From Desmodus rotundus (Eukaryota; Chordata; Mammalia; Chiroptera; Phyllostomidae): a stretch of 64,000 nucleotides of DNA. The stretch's first letter is position 1. Every line of letters begins with the position of its first letter. Position numbers and translations under genes: made by a program. Shown one piece after another: positions 12,277-23,879 of this stretch. The stretch is taken from positions 100,609,880 through 100,673,879 of the forward strand of contig NC_071398.1 of the NCBI RefSeq assembly GCF_022682495.2, in the 5' to 3' direction. The notes under the pieces were generated by a model. The model had not been told where the DNA came from. It did no database searches and saw only the letters and a program-made list of their open reading frames with translations.

Positions 12277-12470
12277 AGCCACATTAAGTGGCCTTGATGG
12301 GGTTGCGGCCACCATTATTGCCTTCGCCGCTGTGGGGAAGCGGAGCGGTAATGACGGGGAAGGTACTTATCCCTGTCTTGCTGAGATCACTTAAGATCGT
12401 TTGGGCCTGAAGTGTTTTGCCAAAGATAAATGGAACGTGTGCGAGATAAATGTTACCATTGCAGGGTCTT
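12277..12470. promoter_or_regulatory. Candidate conserved non-coding element
   Basis: A repeat-free patch with several GATA-like words ('aaagataaatgg', 'cgagataaatg', 'gagatcac'), 'ccattattg' and 'gttaccattgc'. It has no coding signal. Function is inferred from motif density and lack of repeats. Confidence 0.3.
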
Positions 12471-12734
12471 GTGTGTGTGGATCCTCGTGGGCCCGTGTTG
12501 TCCAGCCGGCCTTGGTCCGTGTCCACGGCCACCTGTTGCGGTGGACAGGGAGGGTGCCGTGACCACGGTGAGTCAGGACATGGAGACAGAGTGAACGGAC
12601 CGTGGCAGGTGGTCGCCCGTGTGCCTTCCCTTTGCCTGGACCACATGAGAGCCCAGGATGGGTCAGATTCTGGGGTTTGGCATCTGGCGGTCACCGGGGT
12701 TCAGCTGGGCAGGCCCAGGACTTGTGACTGGCAG

Positions 12735-12830
12735 CTCTGGGTCTGGGCCCAGGCCTGGCCCTAACATGCTGTGTGACCTTGGGTGGGAATTCGGCCTTCC
12801 TGTGTCTGGTCTCCCAGGGTGGTCAGCGGA
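12735..12830 (+). mobile_element. MIR SINE fragment, + strand
   Basis: It contains 'ctgtgtgaccttgggtggga', matching the MIR segment 'agctgtgtgaccttgggcaa', followed by a decayed 'cttcctgtgtctggtctccc' (compare 'ctctctgtgcctcagtttcc'). Confidence 0.65.
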
Positions 12831-14284
12831 CCCCATGGACCGGACTGTCTCGGCTTTCGCTCTGAATGTCTCGAGTTCTGGGAGGTACCCGAGTCCTGGG
12901 CAGATCAGAAGGTTTCTGTCCCCATGGTTCCTCACCTGCCACATCCCGTAATGACATCAGCTGTTACCTCACCTGTGACAGGCGGTCCCCCGGGCAGTCC
13001 TGAATTCTCCTCTGACTCTGACGCTGTGCTGGTCTCAAAGCATCGGCAGCCTCTACCACGTACGGAGAATTGTGGGAGAGGCCCCCCCCAACCCATGGCA
13101 GGGGCCACCCCCTGACATCCTGGAATAGCGCTACGTAAAACTAAAAGGACACGGAGACTTAAAGGATCATGTACTCACTGTGAAAATGGGGGCCACGCCG
13201 AGAGGAGGGGAATGAAACTCACTCTAACCCTTCCCTCCAGGGGTCCCCACGGCCATCTGTCCTGGCAGACCTATCTGATGAGCATTTAGAATGGGAATTC
13301 AGTCCTCGTTGTTAATGTGCTTTCGTTATAACACAGGACAAAGTGCTGGCTGGGACGTGGGGAGATCGAGAGCTAACCCAGCGCTAGCCCATCCCCACCC
13401 CCCACCTCGCTCCCTTCCCAGCCTCGTTCTCCTCACCTAGAAACCGACGGATTCGGAGCAGGGGGCCCTGAGTGCTGCTGGGCTGGTCGGAAGTGGTGGG
13501 CCAGGCTCTTGTCCTAACAGACTGACTTTAGCAATAATAGGATATACGGTTTCAACCGCAGTTTGAGATTTAAAAGAGAACAGTGAATGAAGAGCAGGAG
13601 CGAAGTCATCCTCCACGAATTTCAGACGACGCTTAGAAAGAAATCTGTCTGTCTTTCACTCCGTATCCTTTCTTTGACTCCCCGTGTCCCTGGCTGCTTA
13701 GGTTGGTTGGCTGATGGACTGACGTGTCAGTTAGTGGGGCCAATCAGTGGGGCCGAGGGACCTCCCCACACCTCTACAGGGTAGAGGACGCTCCGTAAGG
13801 ACCCCGGGGCTCAGGGGTACCCGAGCTCCATGTTTACCCTGGTCTGGGAGAACCGCAGAAGGGGCTCCAGCACTACCGGGGCACAGGGGCCCCGCCTGAT
13901 GTCCGTGATGCTCGCCTTCCTCTAACTGTTGTGGGCTCCATTCAACACTCATTCGCTCAGCCTTCATTGTCCTGTGATTGTTCCCGTCCCAGTGCCCTCA
14001 ATGGCCCCTGAAAATCAACAGGTGGGGCCAGCGCCCCGACACCCACGTGGCTTCCTGGCTCAGGGTCTGCGGGTCTTCTGTGGGGGCAGCGTCAGCCGGG
14101 ATCTGTTTCAGGGTCAGACCCCTGGCCCTCACTTCGGCCCTGATGGATTAGGATCTGAGGGTGCAAACCAGGGGCCTGAGACTTTGACCCAGTTCTCGGG
14201 AGAGTCTTGAATACAGCTGGAGTCATTCCGGGCCCTCTCTTACTACGACATCCTCAGAGTTGGCCCCTCCCGGTCCGTGGCGCC

Positions 14285-14385
14285 GTTCACTTATTTGTGC
14301 AGTAAATGTGTTCATTAACTTTTATGTGCCAGCCATTCTTCCAGAGCCTGGGGATACAATGCTGGGTGAAAGTCAGTCTCGCCCG
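14285..14385 (+). mobile_element. L2 LINE 3'-end fragment
   Basis: The segment runs 'cagtaaatgtgttcattaac', 'ttttatgtgccagccattct', 'tccagagcctggggatacaa'. It follows the L2 3' consensus order (aatatttattgagc, tatgtgccaggcactgttct, aggtgctggggatacagc). Confidence 0.75.
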
Positions 14386-14924
14386 GGTTCGGGTAACCCC
14401 AAAGTCGAGCTTATGTGTACGTCTGCTCCTCTTTCGCTGGCTTTAGCCTTGGGAAGCCCGTCTTAGCGGACTCTGATGTCATCTCCAGCAGACAACCCCC
14501 AAGCCCGCGTATCCAGTCCAAATGTCTCCTCCCAAAGAATTCTCTGATCTTCAAACACCCTCCTGACATTTCTGCTGGGATCGCACATCACCATCACTGG
14601 CTTTAAGTACCTAAAGCTGAAGTCATTTTTATTTATTTCTTCCTCAAATAAAAAGCAGCTTTCCTTTGATTTCCCCCGTCCTGAAGTCTGCCAAGCTTGA
14701 AATCTAATTTTTCTCTCTCCAAATTATTTTTGCGTTCTCTTGCGTACGTCTCTATTTGAATGCCGTTGTCTTGATTTGGCCCAAGCCAGCTCTATCTTAG
14801 CCTAGCGTTATTTAAATTTGGTCTTAACACATCTTTCCGACTTCATCCCCTCCGACAGCGCGTGCTTTGCTCTGGCAGGTTGCTCTTTTCAAAACAAGGC
14901 GAAGCTACAGGAAGGAGAATCAAC
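14386..14924. other. Unannotated sequence
   Basis: No gene. 14,515-14,600 resembles part of a common mammalian interspersed repeat ('aaatgtctcctcccaaagaa', 'ttctctgat'), but the family was not assigned. A/T-rich to about 14,820. Confidence 0.35.
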
Positions 14925-15212
14925 ACGGGATTTCCCCCCACACACCCTGCTTCCTCACCCCCTCCTCTTCCTCCTTCCTTTATTCCACCTTCTTCCCTCC
15001 CTGCTGGGCTCCCTCCCTCCTCTCTCCTTTTTTCTCTCTGTCCTTTCATTTTCCTTAATTCTTTCCTCCCTTCCTCTCTCCCTCCCCTCCTTCCTTCCTT
15101 TGCTCCTCCCAACCCCCACCAAATCTTTTCAGGACAGAGCACAGTGTACACAGTAGGAGGGAGGGAGAGAAGGAGGGAGGGAAGGAAGGGAAGGGAACAG
15201 AAGGAGGAATCT
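14925..15212. repeat. Pyrimidine tract followed by purine tract
   Basis: About 190 bases of C/T-rich sequence (14,930-15,118, CCTTCC/CTCC words) are followed after a spacer by about 55 bases of A/G-rich sequence (15,155-15,212, GGAGG/GGAAG words). The two halves are roughly complementary, so a long imperfect hairpin or H-DNA is possible. Serine/leucine- or arginine/glutamate-rich frames across it are by-products. Confidence 0.85.
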
Positions 15213-16074
15213 CTTTCTTTAGGGTGAACCCAGGGTGCGTGGGTGCCACAGGGCACGCGCGGCCTCGGTGGCGCGCACTGACAGGAGCGGAGCCGGATCC
15301 GGCGGCTGCGTGTGGTACGGTTTCTCTCATGGCATGTTTTATGTTGACGCCAGGAGAATGTCCCTCCCATTTAGCAGTGACCTTGCCAGGGGGTGCGTTC
15401 TGCCCTCAAACAGGGCTAAATCAGACGAGGGCGTGAGGCAGCTGCAGTAGTTCTTCCTGTTGTGAGTGATGATGCTGAGCAAACGGAGAGAAGACTCTGC
15501 AAAGCAATGTGGTCCTGCGTTGTGTGAACATAATGTGTCTGCTGTGTTTTAACATTGTAATGAACTGACTGATACTATACTAATATCTGGGCTCTACATT
15601 ACACCTCATCCATTTTGCAATTCTGGGCAAAGAAATCACATTTGTATTATTTTCTATTTTCACGCTACTTTTTAATGCATTATTTCTTCTGGTCTCCTGC
15701 ATAGTCCTTCAAATTAGATGAAAAAAATAATGACTTTCTGAGAACATTGAGACACACAGGCTTCAAAACATAATGCACACGAGTGTGCATTTGTTGAATG
15801 AAAGGGATAAAGGAAATGCATATTAATACAGGAAGCTGCCTCGGCCCACGGCGTAACAGTTGGTAGCTCTTAGAAGCCACGCATGCTGCATGCGGAGTGG
15901 CCTTGTCAATGTCAAAATTCTGATGACTCAGTGGTTTCTCGGTGGCTGCTTTTGACATTCCAGCCCTGCAGAGTTCTGAGGACCCTCTTCTGTGTCAAGG
16001 AGATATTCCATCTTCTCGGCTGAGCCTCCCCAGCCCGCCCCCCTCCCCAGCCTCGCTTCAGGACGCCGTGCGGC

Positions 16075-16097
16075 GGGGGGGGGGGGGGGGGGGGGGG
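16075..16097. repeat. Homopolymer G run (23 G)
   Basis: Twenty-three consecutive G residues follow 'gccgtgcggc'. Runs of this length are prone to length error in sequencing and assembly and can form G-quadruplexes. Shorter G runs of 12 occur at 18,266-18,277 and 50,912-50,923. Confidence 0.95.
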
Positions 16098-16224
16098 ATA
16101 TTGACAGACTAAAGGATTGCTCGTTCCCACAGCCCCACAAGGTAAATTAAAAAAAGGAAAAGTCGGAGCTATTTCTGGGCCCTCTCGCGCCGAGGGACTC
16201 CCAACTCCACACATCTTGGTTGCT

Positions 16225-16480
16225 TGGAAATGATGCTTATTAATAAGTGAGGAGGCGCCGTGAGCTCATGAAGCTTTCGGGTCACCTGTTTATGGGGTGA
16301 TTTGCTTCCCAAACCAACTCAGCTGTATCCACAGCTAAGCGTAAGCTGTTGAGCACCAGCTGTCTGACATTAAGGCAACTGCGGTTACCAGGTCTGTGGG
16401 TGCCATGAATGGTTGCAGAAGCTGGGGGCAATTTCCTAAGTCTCCCCAAATTCCAACATGTGAAATGTCTTAGCAGTCAA
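16225..16480. promoter_or_regulatory. Candidate conserved non-coding element
   Basis: A low-CpG, repeat-free patch with 'tgatgcttattaataagtga' (AT palindrome TTATTAATAA), several CAGCTG/CACCTG E-box words ('caccagctgtctg', 'gtcacctgtttatgg') and no coding signal. Function is inferred. Confidence 0.3.
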
Positions 16481-16764
16481 CCCACCCGCCCAAAAAGAGT
16501 GATCACTCTCCTTTAGAGGAACCTCTGTCTACACAGAACCGAATTAAACTGTCGCTTCTTTCCAAAAAATAAAAAAACAGAAAAATATATTAAATATGTT
16601 TGTATGTTAAAAATATGTGATTGCAGCTTATGAGACAGGCTGTTATTTGAACATAGCTAACGTCTTGAGTCTGATACTGAATTTCTTGATATGACCGAGG
16701 TGACGTCACGTTAGAGAAAAGCCTGTGTTCCTTCCAGGCGGAAGGTCAGAAAGGCCCTTCAGAG

Positions 16765-17820
16765 AATTTCTGAACACATGACATAAAAAGATGATAGGAA
16801 GAGATGAGAAGACAAGCCACAGACAGGGAGAAAATATGGGCACACCTGATAGAGGACTGTTTTCCAAAATATACCAAGGACTCTGAAAACCCAACAATAA
16901 GAAAGCAGACAACCTGATTTAAAAATGGGCGAAAGACCTGAAGAGACAGCTCGCCTGAGAAAAGGTACAGATGGCAACTGGGCACATGGAAAGACGCCCT
17001 ACCGCCGCCGTCCTGAAGAAAACGCACGTGAAAACCACCAGGAGGCACCCGTGCTCGCCTGTCACACAGCCAGAATCTGGAGACTGGTGACACCAAGCTC
17101 CGGGAGGACGAGATGCCACTGGGACAGCAGCGGCGCCTGGCTGCTGGGGACGCAGGACAACATTGCAGCTGATTCCAAAGACAGAGGTGCAGCGTCTTAC
17201 AGAACTAATCCTAGTGTTACCATGGGAACCAGCAACCACGCTCTTCGAGATTCACCCAAAGGAGTGGAAAACTTATTTGCATAAAGGTGCACACACATGT
17301 TTATAGCAGCTTCGTTCGTAATTGCCAAAACTTAGAAGCAACCAAGGTGTCCACCAGTAAGTGGATAACCTGCGGTCCCTGCAGACAATGGAAGACCGTT
17401 GGGCATGCACAGAAAAGAGCGATTGGCCGCGAGAAGGCGGGGAGGGGACGCAGAGCAGAGACAGGGGCCTGGGGGCCACCCGCCATGTGATTCCCAGGCC
17501 GTGGCTGAGGTTCTGGAAAAGCCCAACTCCGGCGCTGGCGGAAGATGGGGGGTTGCGGGGAACGGGGGAGGGGGAGGGGCGGGCAGTGCGCACAGGCGAC
17601 TTCAGGACGGCGGACACCCCTGTGCGCGTCTGTGATGACAAACCCGCGTCTTCCCGTGTGGTCTCGGGCGGTGCACCGTCAGGAGTGCGCCTGTGCCAGC
17701 TGCGGGCCCGCGTGACGAGGAGTCCCTGTGCTGGTCAGTTCTAACAAATGCGCCCCCTGCTGGAGTGAGGCTCCTGGAGGGGGGTCTGACCCTGCACCTG
17801 CTCCCAAATTAACAGACCCA
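16765..17820 (+). mobile_element. L1 ORF2 C-terminus plus 3' UTR, + strand (copy A)
   Basis: The segment is collinear with mammalian L1 from the end of ORF2. Markers include 'aagacaagccacagacaggg' (16,810), 'cccaacaataagaaagcaga', 'aaaaatgggcgaaagacctg' (16,920), 'ggtacagatggcaactgggc', 'ttatagcagcttcgttcgta' (17,300), then a GC-drifted 3' UTR with 'gttctggaaaagcc' (17,510) and 'cagttctaacaaatgcg' (17,737). The reading frame is destroyed. AT-to-GC changes and CpGs are unusually frequent compared with other L1 copies in the window. Confidence 0.85.
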
Positions 17821-20019
17821 CCGACCAGAGTCTAAAAGTCTCGAGACGAGGGTCCCAGCCGGGGCGAGACACCTTCCCCGGACACCTGGGTCTACAGCTG
17901 CCCCCGAACGATTCCCTCTGAGAAACCTATACAGGACCCCCAGGCCTTGGGGAGGGGCACAGGCCACTGTGAACCCCCAGGGACTAGCTCCCAGTCCCCA
18001 GTCACAGCCAGAGCTTCTCCCCAGAAGAGGGGAGGGTCCCTGCACCACATCCCAGTACCTGAGAGACCATCCCCCGCACACCTTGTGTGAAGACCATGGG
18101 GCTCCTGCCCAGGGGCCCCCAGACTCCCCCAAACTCATCTGCCAGGGTCCAGCGGGTGGCTCCATGGGTGATGGATGATAACACCTGGAGGTGTGGGAGC
18201 CCCGCACCTGCGTGTCTGCAGCTGCCCCAGAGGGCAGGCACCTGATCTGACACAGGTTTGGGCCCGGGGGGGGGGGGGTGCAGTCTGGATGCCTGTCTCT
18301 CTCCCCGCCCCTGACTGCCCCCCTCTTATGTGACATGTCATCAAATAGTGAGCGTATGAGGAAACAGTCAGTGTTCAAAGTGATAACAAGAAAAAAATTA
18401 GATCCAGTCCCTGCTAGACATTGCAAGAAAGGAAAAGGAGCAACAAAACAGAGATGCAGAGTGTAAGGCCCGCAAGTTACATCATGGAGCAGGTGACAAT
18501 TATGCGTCAGCCCAACCCCAGGAAATCAAAGAAATGAAATAGAAATGACCTCCTGACACAATAGCTCAAAAAATGGACGCGGGGGCTGGGAGCAGAAATA
18601 AGACAACAGACTGTGATGGAAATTGAGCCGACAGGGTTCAGGAATCAAACAGAGGGGGGGAATTTCATAAATGAAAGTCACGTTCACAGCCGCCGAAAAG
18701 GACGCTGGAGACTACCGAGCCACAGTGCTGGACGGGGGGCCGGAGCGGAGAGCAGCCCCACCAGTGAAGGGAAGAAGAACAGCGGGTGTGGAATTCACGT
18801 TAAGACCTAACAGACACTCCGTTAGTGTCTCGAAGGAAGATAAAGGGACACAGAAACATTAAAACAATTCCAAGTGATACTAGAAAACACCGGAATAGAT
18901 GAAGCACGGGCTTCACAGTGGGTGTCGAGACACACAGCCGCAGACACGAAGAAGCAGCCTGGCCGTGTTACTGAACTTCAGGGACAACGAGAGGGTCCGT
19001 GGACATGTGGGTAGCCACTGGTAAGAACCAGTCACATGTCGAGTCTCCCAAGGCAGCAGCCCCGCTGGGAGTGGGTGGGACGGCGTCTGCAGAGCTCTAG
19101 GGGAAGAGGGCTGCATTCCGAGTTTGATAAAAACACAGAAGCCATTTCAGTTCTCTTAAGAAAGCTATATTATTCATGAAAAAGTCTAGAAGTTAGCAAC
19201 CATGAGACTTTTCTTTTTAAAATGTTTTCCCTTTTCATTGACGGGGTTGGGGGGCAGTGGTTAACAAAATCCGCAGGCTTCCCGCACTCAGTTCCACCAC
19301 ACCAGCTCTACGCCATGTTGTTCCTTCGCCCCCGAGTCCAGTCTTCTGAAAGGAAGTTGAAAACTTTCAGGCCCGTGGGCGGTTTACAGAGAATCCCTGG
19401 AAGAGGGTGACGTGGTGGAAGTTGCTGTAAATTCATGCAGACGGAGGCTCAACTTCTGAGGGGATAATAACGTAGAGCTAAACTGTAAGAAGGTATCCAA
19501 AATTTTGAGGTCGTGGGGGCGCAGGATGAAGATTGTGGAAATAAGGAGGTCTCCTCACCACTGGGAGCAAGGAGGTGAACATGCACCCTTCACCGTGAGG
19601 AGCCACACAGCGACGGGGTGGCCGGGGACCGACTGGGAAGGAGGCCAGCAGAGGGCTGAGCCCGCGTGCAGGGAAGGGGTGCAGGTGTGGAACGGAAGGG
19701 TCGGTGCCTGCGTCCCTCCACTTCTGCGTGTAAAGATTGCAGCTTGAGACATAAAGGCCGGAGGGCATGACCTCCAGGTGTGGCATGGGTCCCTAGGATG
19801 AGGAGACGACAGCCCCCCAAATCACTGGGAGTAAAATCACAGCAGACATATGCCGTCTTCTGGGAAGAGCCGGGCAGAAGACCTTAAAACACCGTGACGG
19901 AATTAAGACCACAGGTGTGTGTCCTGTACATGAATGTTAGTAGGACATGCGCGCTTAAAATAAGTCCCTCTGGAGATCAATGAAAAGGACAGCCCAGCTG
20001 TGCACCCTGCGGAAGAAAT
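17821..20019. other. Decayed sequence, possibly L1-derived in part
   Basis: 18,330-18,900 is purine-rich, with A-rich words typical of a decayed L1 + strand, but I could not fix a collinear match. A 12-base G run lies at 18,266-18,277. 18,900-19,830 has no recognised repeat or gene. Confidence 0.35.
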
Positions 20020-21260
20020 ACATCTACGACAGTGGTCTCACCAAGGCCGGCTTATCCCAGCAACATGGGGCTGGCTCGCCGCTAGCAAATCTAACAATAC
20101 AGCACGTGATACTTAAAAAAGGTACGATCGATCTTTATAGGTGACAGAAAAGCAGTTGGTGAAATATGTCATTAAATATTGAAGAAGACAATAACTTTAA
20201 AAAAGAATCTCTCCCTCTCTCTCCCCCCTCTCCCTCCTTCTCTCTCTCTCCTTCCCTCTCTCCCTCTCTCCCCCCTCTCCCTCCTTCTCTCTCTCTCCTT
20301 CCCTCCCTCTCTCTCTCTCCCTCCTTCTCTCTCTCTCTCCCTCCTTCTCTCTCTCTCTCCTTCCCTCCCTCTCTCCCTCCCTCTCTCTCTCTCTCCCTCC
20401 TTCTCTCTCTCTCCCTCCCTCTCTCTCTCCCTCCCCCTCTCTCTCCCTCTCTCTCTCCATCTATCTTTTCAAGATCCAGCATTGGGTTCAATGAAAAGCC
20501 CCAGTGCCATTCCTCTGTCCCTGTCATGCTCACTATTATTAAACAATGTCCTACAGTCTAGACGTGCTTCCCAATACGTTAGACAAGGGAAAGAAATAAA
20601 AGGTGTAAAACTTTGCAAAGGAGAAGGCAAAATTGTGATGACGTGATTCGACGCACAAATGCCTCAAAGGAAGTGGCCAAATACAAAATTAACAACACTC
20701 AAAGTTAAAAAACCTTCTTGTACATTAAAAATCACTTCGAAAAGACATCATGGATGATAATAACAAAAATGATAATATGTTGAAAGTTAGCTTATTAAGG
20801 AATCCTGAGACTACGCATGAAGAGAGCTGTAGCTGCCCCGGTCTGGGCCGTAAATAAATGATGCATAGACAGAAAGAGGAGCTCTTTCAGACAGAAATAA
20901 CTATTGTGAATATGTCAACTATCTCTTCCATAATCTGAAATTTTATTACAATTTCCAAAGAAAAGCTTTAAGATTATTCTATGTGGAAAGGGGCAAGCAC
21001 ACGGATTCTCTGGCCTGTATGAGAAATTTTCTGAAAAAGAAGAGAGGAGGGTGTGGACAGAACCTATTAAGTATTAAAAGATATAGGCATTAAAACTCTT
21101 TCATATTGGTGTATAAACATGCAAACCAGAGACCCAGACAGAGCGAGCAGAACTAAATCCAACACAGATGGCCATTTAATACGCAATAACGGTCGTATTT
21201 CAAACCGCTGGCGAAAGAGATGGATTTTTCGATAAATGGTTTGTGTCCAGCTGGTTGGTC
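20020..21260 (+). mobile_element. L1 ORF2 (reverse transcriptase region), + strand, split by (TC)n
   Basis: The left part (20,020-20,200) carries 'ggcttatcccagcaacatgg', close to the L1 'tttatcccagggatgcaagg' box. The right part (20,465-21,260) continues collinearly: 'gggaaagaaataaaaggtgt' (20,588), AT-rich palm/thumb-equivalent sequence, 'aaaagatataggcattaaaa' (21,076), and 'tttttcgataaatggtttgt' then 'ccagctggttggtcacttgg' (21,225-21,265). Many stops and frameshifts make it a dead copy. Confidence 0.75.
20205..20462. repeat. (TC)n / CTCCCT microsatellite
   Basis: About 258 bases of almost pure pyrimidine (CTCTCT with CCCTCC and TTC interruptions) inside the L1 ORF2 remnant. Internal near-duplicate blocks of roughly 60 bases ('ctctccctccttctctctct') suggest slippage or unequal exchange. 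Serine/leucine/proline frames on + and Arg/Glu/Gly frames on - are by-products. Confidence 0.95.
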
Positions 21261-22284
21261 ACTTGGGAGTGGGGGGCGAGTGCTCTGTGGAGTGTTCTCT
21301 CTCTGTTGTTAGGGGGAAGAGGCAACTATAAACCACTTTACAGAGTATTTCCATTCTTGTGACCATACGCGGGTGCGTGTGTGGACACGTGGATTCTGCG
21401 GGAACACATCAAACTGGACTCTCGGATTATAAATAGTTCTGTTTTGCCTTCTGCTATGTCTTAATGTTTTCCAATTTTTGGCTCCTGAAATCGGGTAAAG
21501 TTTGTGCCCCAGCTGGGGTGAGGGGAAATTCCTCGAAGAGTTAATGTTGGTGTCTCATTGTGCTCGGTGACGGGTAGAATGATCGGCGGCACCTTTCAAG
21601 CCTCATACAGACGAAGCTGCTGGTAACTGCCCGTTAATGACCGGGCTGCCTGTTTTGAGAACTGATGTGACCCCTACCGCTGGATGCATTGCAAGGGACG
21701 GAACGCTCCGGAAACCTTGCTTTAGGGATGGGTTACCGCCCGGTGGATTAAGGCTCCCTGAGATTCCAATGCTGTCGTTGGGCATCGTACGTGGGCAGGT
21801 CTGTGTAGACGCCCCCGACGTCTCAGCCTGTCCACCCTTTTCTGCCTTGTCCTGCCAGAATCTGAATTCCTGTTCCCACTACTCAGCTTTTTTTTCTTTG
21901 TGGTTGACCAGAAGCCCCATGGTGTGGCCGCTCATCCTGTCCCTGTTTCCTGCCGTCCCACCCCCCACCCCCGCCCCCGGAGAGAGTCACCTTTTCACTT
22001 CTTCTATGTCGCAGTATTAAGTCTAGCGTCTGTGTGCGGTGTTGGGAGGGGAGGCGAGGAGGAGGGGCCCGGGGTTGCTTGTTAGCCCCGTTCCTCAGTT
22101 GACATAGGGGCATTGAGAGCCCGTGGGTGTTTGCGGACCGAGTAACCGATGTTCACCGTCTTTGCCTCACTTTCCGCTGCACTGGGCGTAACGTTGGCTT
22201 TGCTTCCGCTTCCTCAGGGACCGCTCTTGCTTCATGTCTTCTCGACTGACATCAAAACAGAACAAAGCCTTTTGCCGTCGTTCA

Positions 22285-22345
22285 GTGTGCGTGTGTGTAT
22301 GTATGTGCGTGTGCATGTATGTGTGTGGTATGCATGTGTGTATGT
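22285..22345. repeat. Degenerate (TG)n repeat
   Basis: Alternating 'gtgtgtgtatgtatgtgcgt' and 'gcatgtatgtgtgtgg' words over about 60 bases form a diverged TG/CA dinucleotide tract that can adopt Z-DNA. Confidence 0.85.
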
Positions 22346-22504
22346 TTCCTCCTAAGGTGAAAATTTCAGGTCCGGCTCTGCCTTCATGGGAATGGTTTCT
22401 GGCCGCGTGGCCTTCGCTCCCAGCACTGGTTTCAGATAAAGCCCAGTGTCCCCACCCTCCCACCGTTCTCACAGCACCTTCAGCTAACTCGCTCGTCTGT
22501 TCCT

Positions 22505-22600
22505 TTGGTGAACACTCGAGCCAGGCCGGGCGCTGGCCTCATTAGTACAGAAGTGGCAGTGGCCACAACAAAGTCCCTGTCCCCCCGGAGCTTTCACTCT
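22505..22600 (+). mobile_element. L2 LINE fragment
   Basis: The segment 'aacaaagtccctgtcccccc', then 'ggagctttcactctaatc', matches the L2 'acaaagtccctgccctcatg', 'gagcttacattctaa' region. Confidence 0.65.
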
Positions 22601-23879
22601 AATCAAGCCCCGGCTTACGGGAGACACTCTGGTGCCATCTCCACATGGAAAGGGAAAGAACTGCAAAGTACCTGTGTTCTGTGTCCGTGTGTACACGTGT
22701 GTCTCCCCTGTACAGGGGAGGCTGTGCATGTCTGCGTGTGCCGGGCCTGGGTGGCCGGGCAGACCGAACTCGCTCGGCTGAACAAGGCACTTTCTGTCGA
22801 GAATACGTGAAAAGAGAAAGAGGAGAAATCCAAAGAGAAGGAAGACAAATTGGGCTTTTTCAGAATGCTCACCTCCACGCCCCTGATGGGCGCATGCATG
22901 TTCCTGCACCTTCCAGATGCCAACCTGGGCTCAGCAGCGCAGCCTGGGCCTCAGCCAGGCCAGCCTGCCCTAGGCCGGGGGAGGGGCGGCTGCTGAGACC
23001 AGGAGAAATACTGGACTCACCGTGTCCTGTTGTTGGAACCATCCAGATAGCCCTCTGGTCCTCTGTGTGGACCGGCATCACTCGGGGTGGCGCTCCTGAT
23101 GCCCATTCTGCACCTGGGAGGGTGCCTCTCGTCCCGGGGTGGAAAAGCACTTTGCCCAGTCAGTTCTGGGGCAGAGAGCAAAGAGCCGGGTACTGAGAGG
23201 AGCCAGACCCCCTGAAAGCTGCTGGTGCGGAGGAGACCTCCATTTCTATGAAGGCAGGAGTACGCAGGCTGCTCTGCCTGTGTATGGTGTCTCTCCTCAC
23301 GTTCGAGCCCAGGGCTTCACTGATCCAGCTGTGCAGCGAAACACAGTCGGGCTGAGGCCACAGCTGTGCAGACCGCAGGGGAGGTGGCGTGGGGCCAAGC
23401 ACCCCAGGCCCATTCTGAACGGCGCAGAACTGGATGCTTTAGTAACAACAGACGTTCTGGGCACTGCAGGGCAGGCCCGGCCTCATCGATTCTCAACCTG
23501 GCCGACCAGAAGCAGAGAAGTAGGTGCACACGTCCTGTTCTGCAGATTATCAAATGCAGTGATTATTTTTAAACTTGCCCTTGCAATTGAAGTTAAAGTG
23601 CTACAATGTCACTTCCGAAGTTGTAGCTCCTACTTTGTGTAAGTAACTCCACAGCCCTGTCCCACGTCTGTGTATTACGTGTGGGAGCTTATGTGGTTGG
23701 ACTGTATTGCACATTGTACGTAAAAGGCCGTTTTCTCTTTTCAGTCCATGTACTTCTGCACAGCAAGGGACCCCCACAAACACAACGCAGTGGCGCGTCC
23801 TACGTTTCATTTTCTGCGCCGCAGTCCCATCCCTCACATCCCGTTCCCTGTACGCTGCTCCTTTTGCCCCCTTGCGGAG

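Larger units (their letters stand above)
11541..14284. other. Mostly unique sequence with two CNE-like patches
   Basis: Two patches (11,858-11,975 and 12,277-12,470) stand out as repeat-free, less CpG-rich and rich in AT homeodomain- or GATA-like words, and are listed separately. A MIR fragment sits at about 12,735-12,830. The remainder (12,840-14,284) is GC-rich without gene or repeat calls. Confidence 0.45.
15213..16764. other. Mostly unique sequence including a CNE-like patch
   Basis: No gene recognised. 15,440-15,960 is AT-richer and repeat-free. A G run lies at 16,075-16,097, and 16,225-16,480 is a CpG-poor unique patch (listed separately). 16,485-16,760 is AT-rich and leads into an L1. 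Confidence 0.4.
21261..23879. other. Largely unannotated sequence
   Basis: No gene recognised. It holds a (TG)n-like tract at 22,285-22,345 and an L2 fragment at 22,505-22,600. 23,520-23,720 is less GC-rich and unique-looking. Small overlapping frames on both strands have no domain support. Confidence 0.4.

Noticed and set aside
14843..15370. Glu/Arg/Gly-rich 175-codon - frame
   Set aside because: Arises from the purine strand of the pyrimidine tract.
20135..20646. Ser/Leu/Pro-rich and Arg/Glu/Gly-rich frames
   Set aside because: Translation of the (TC)n microsatellite on both strands.
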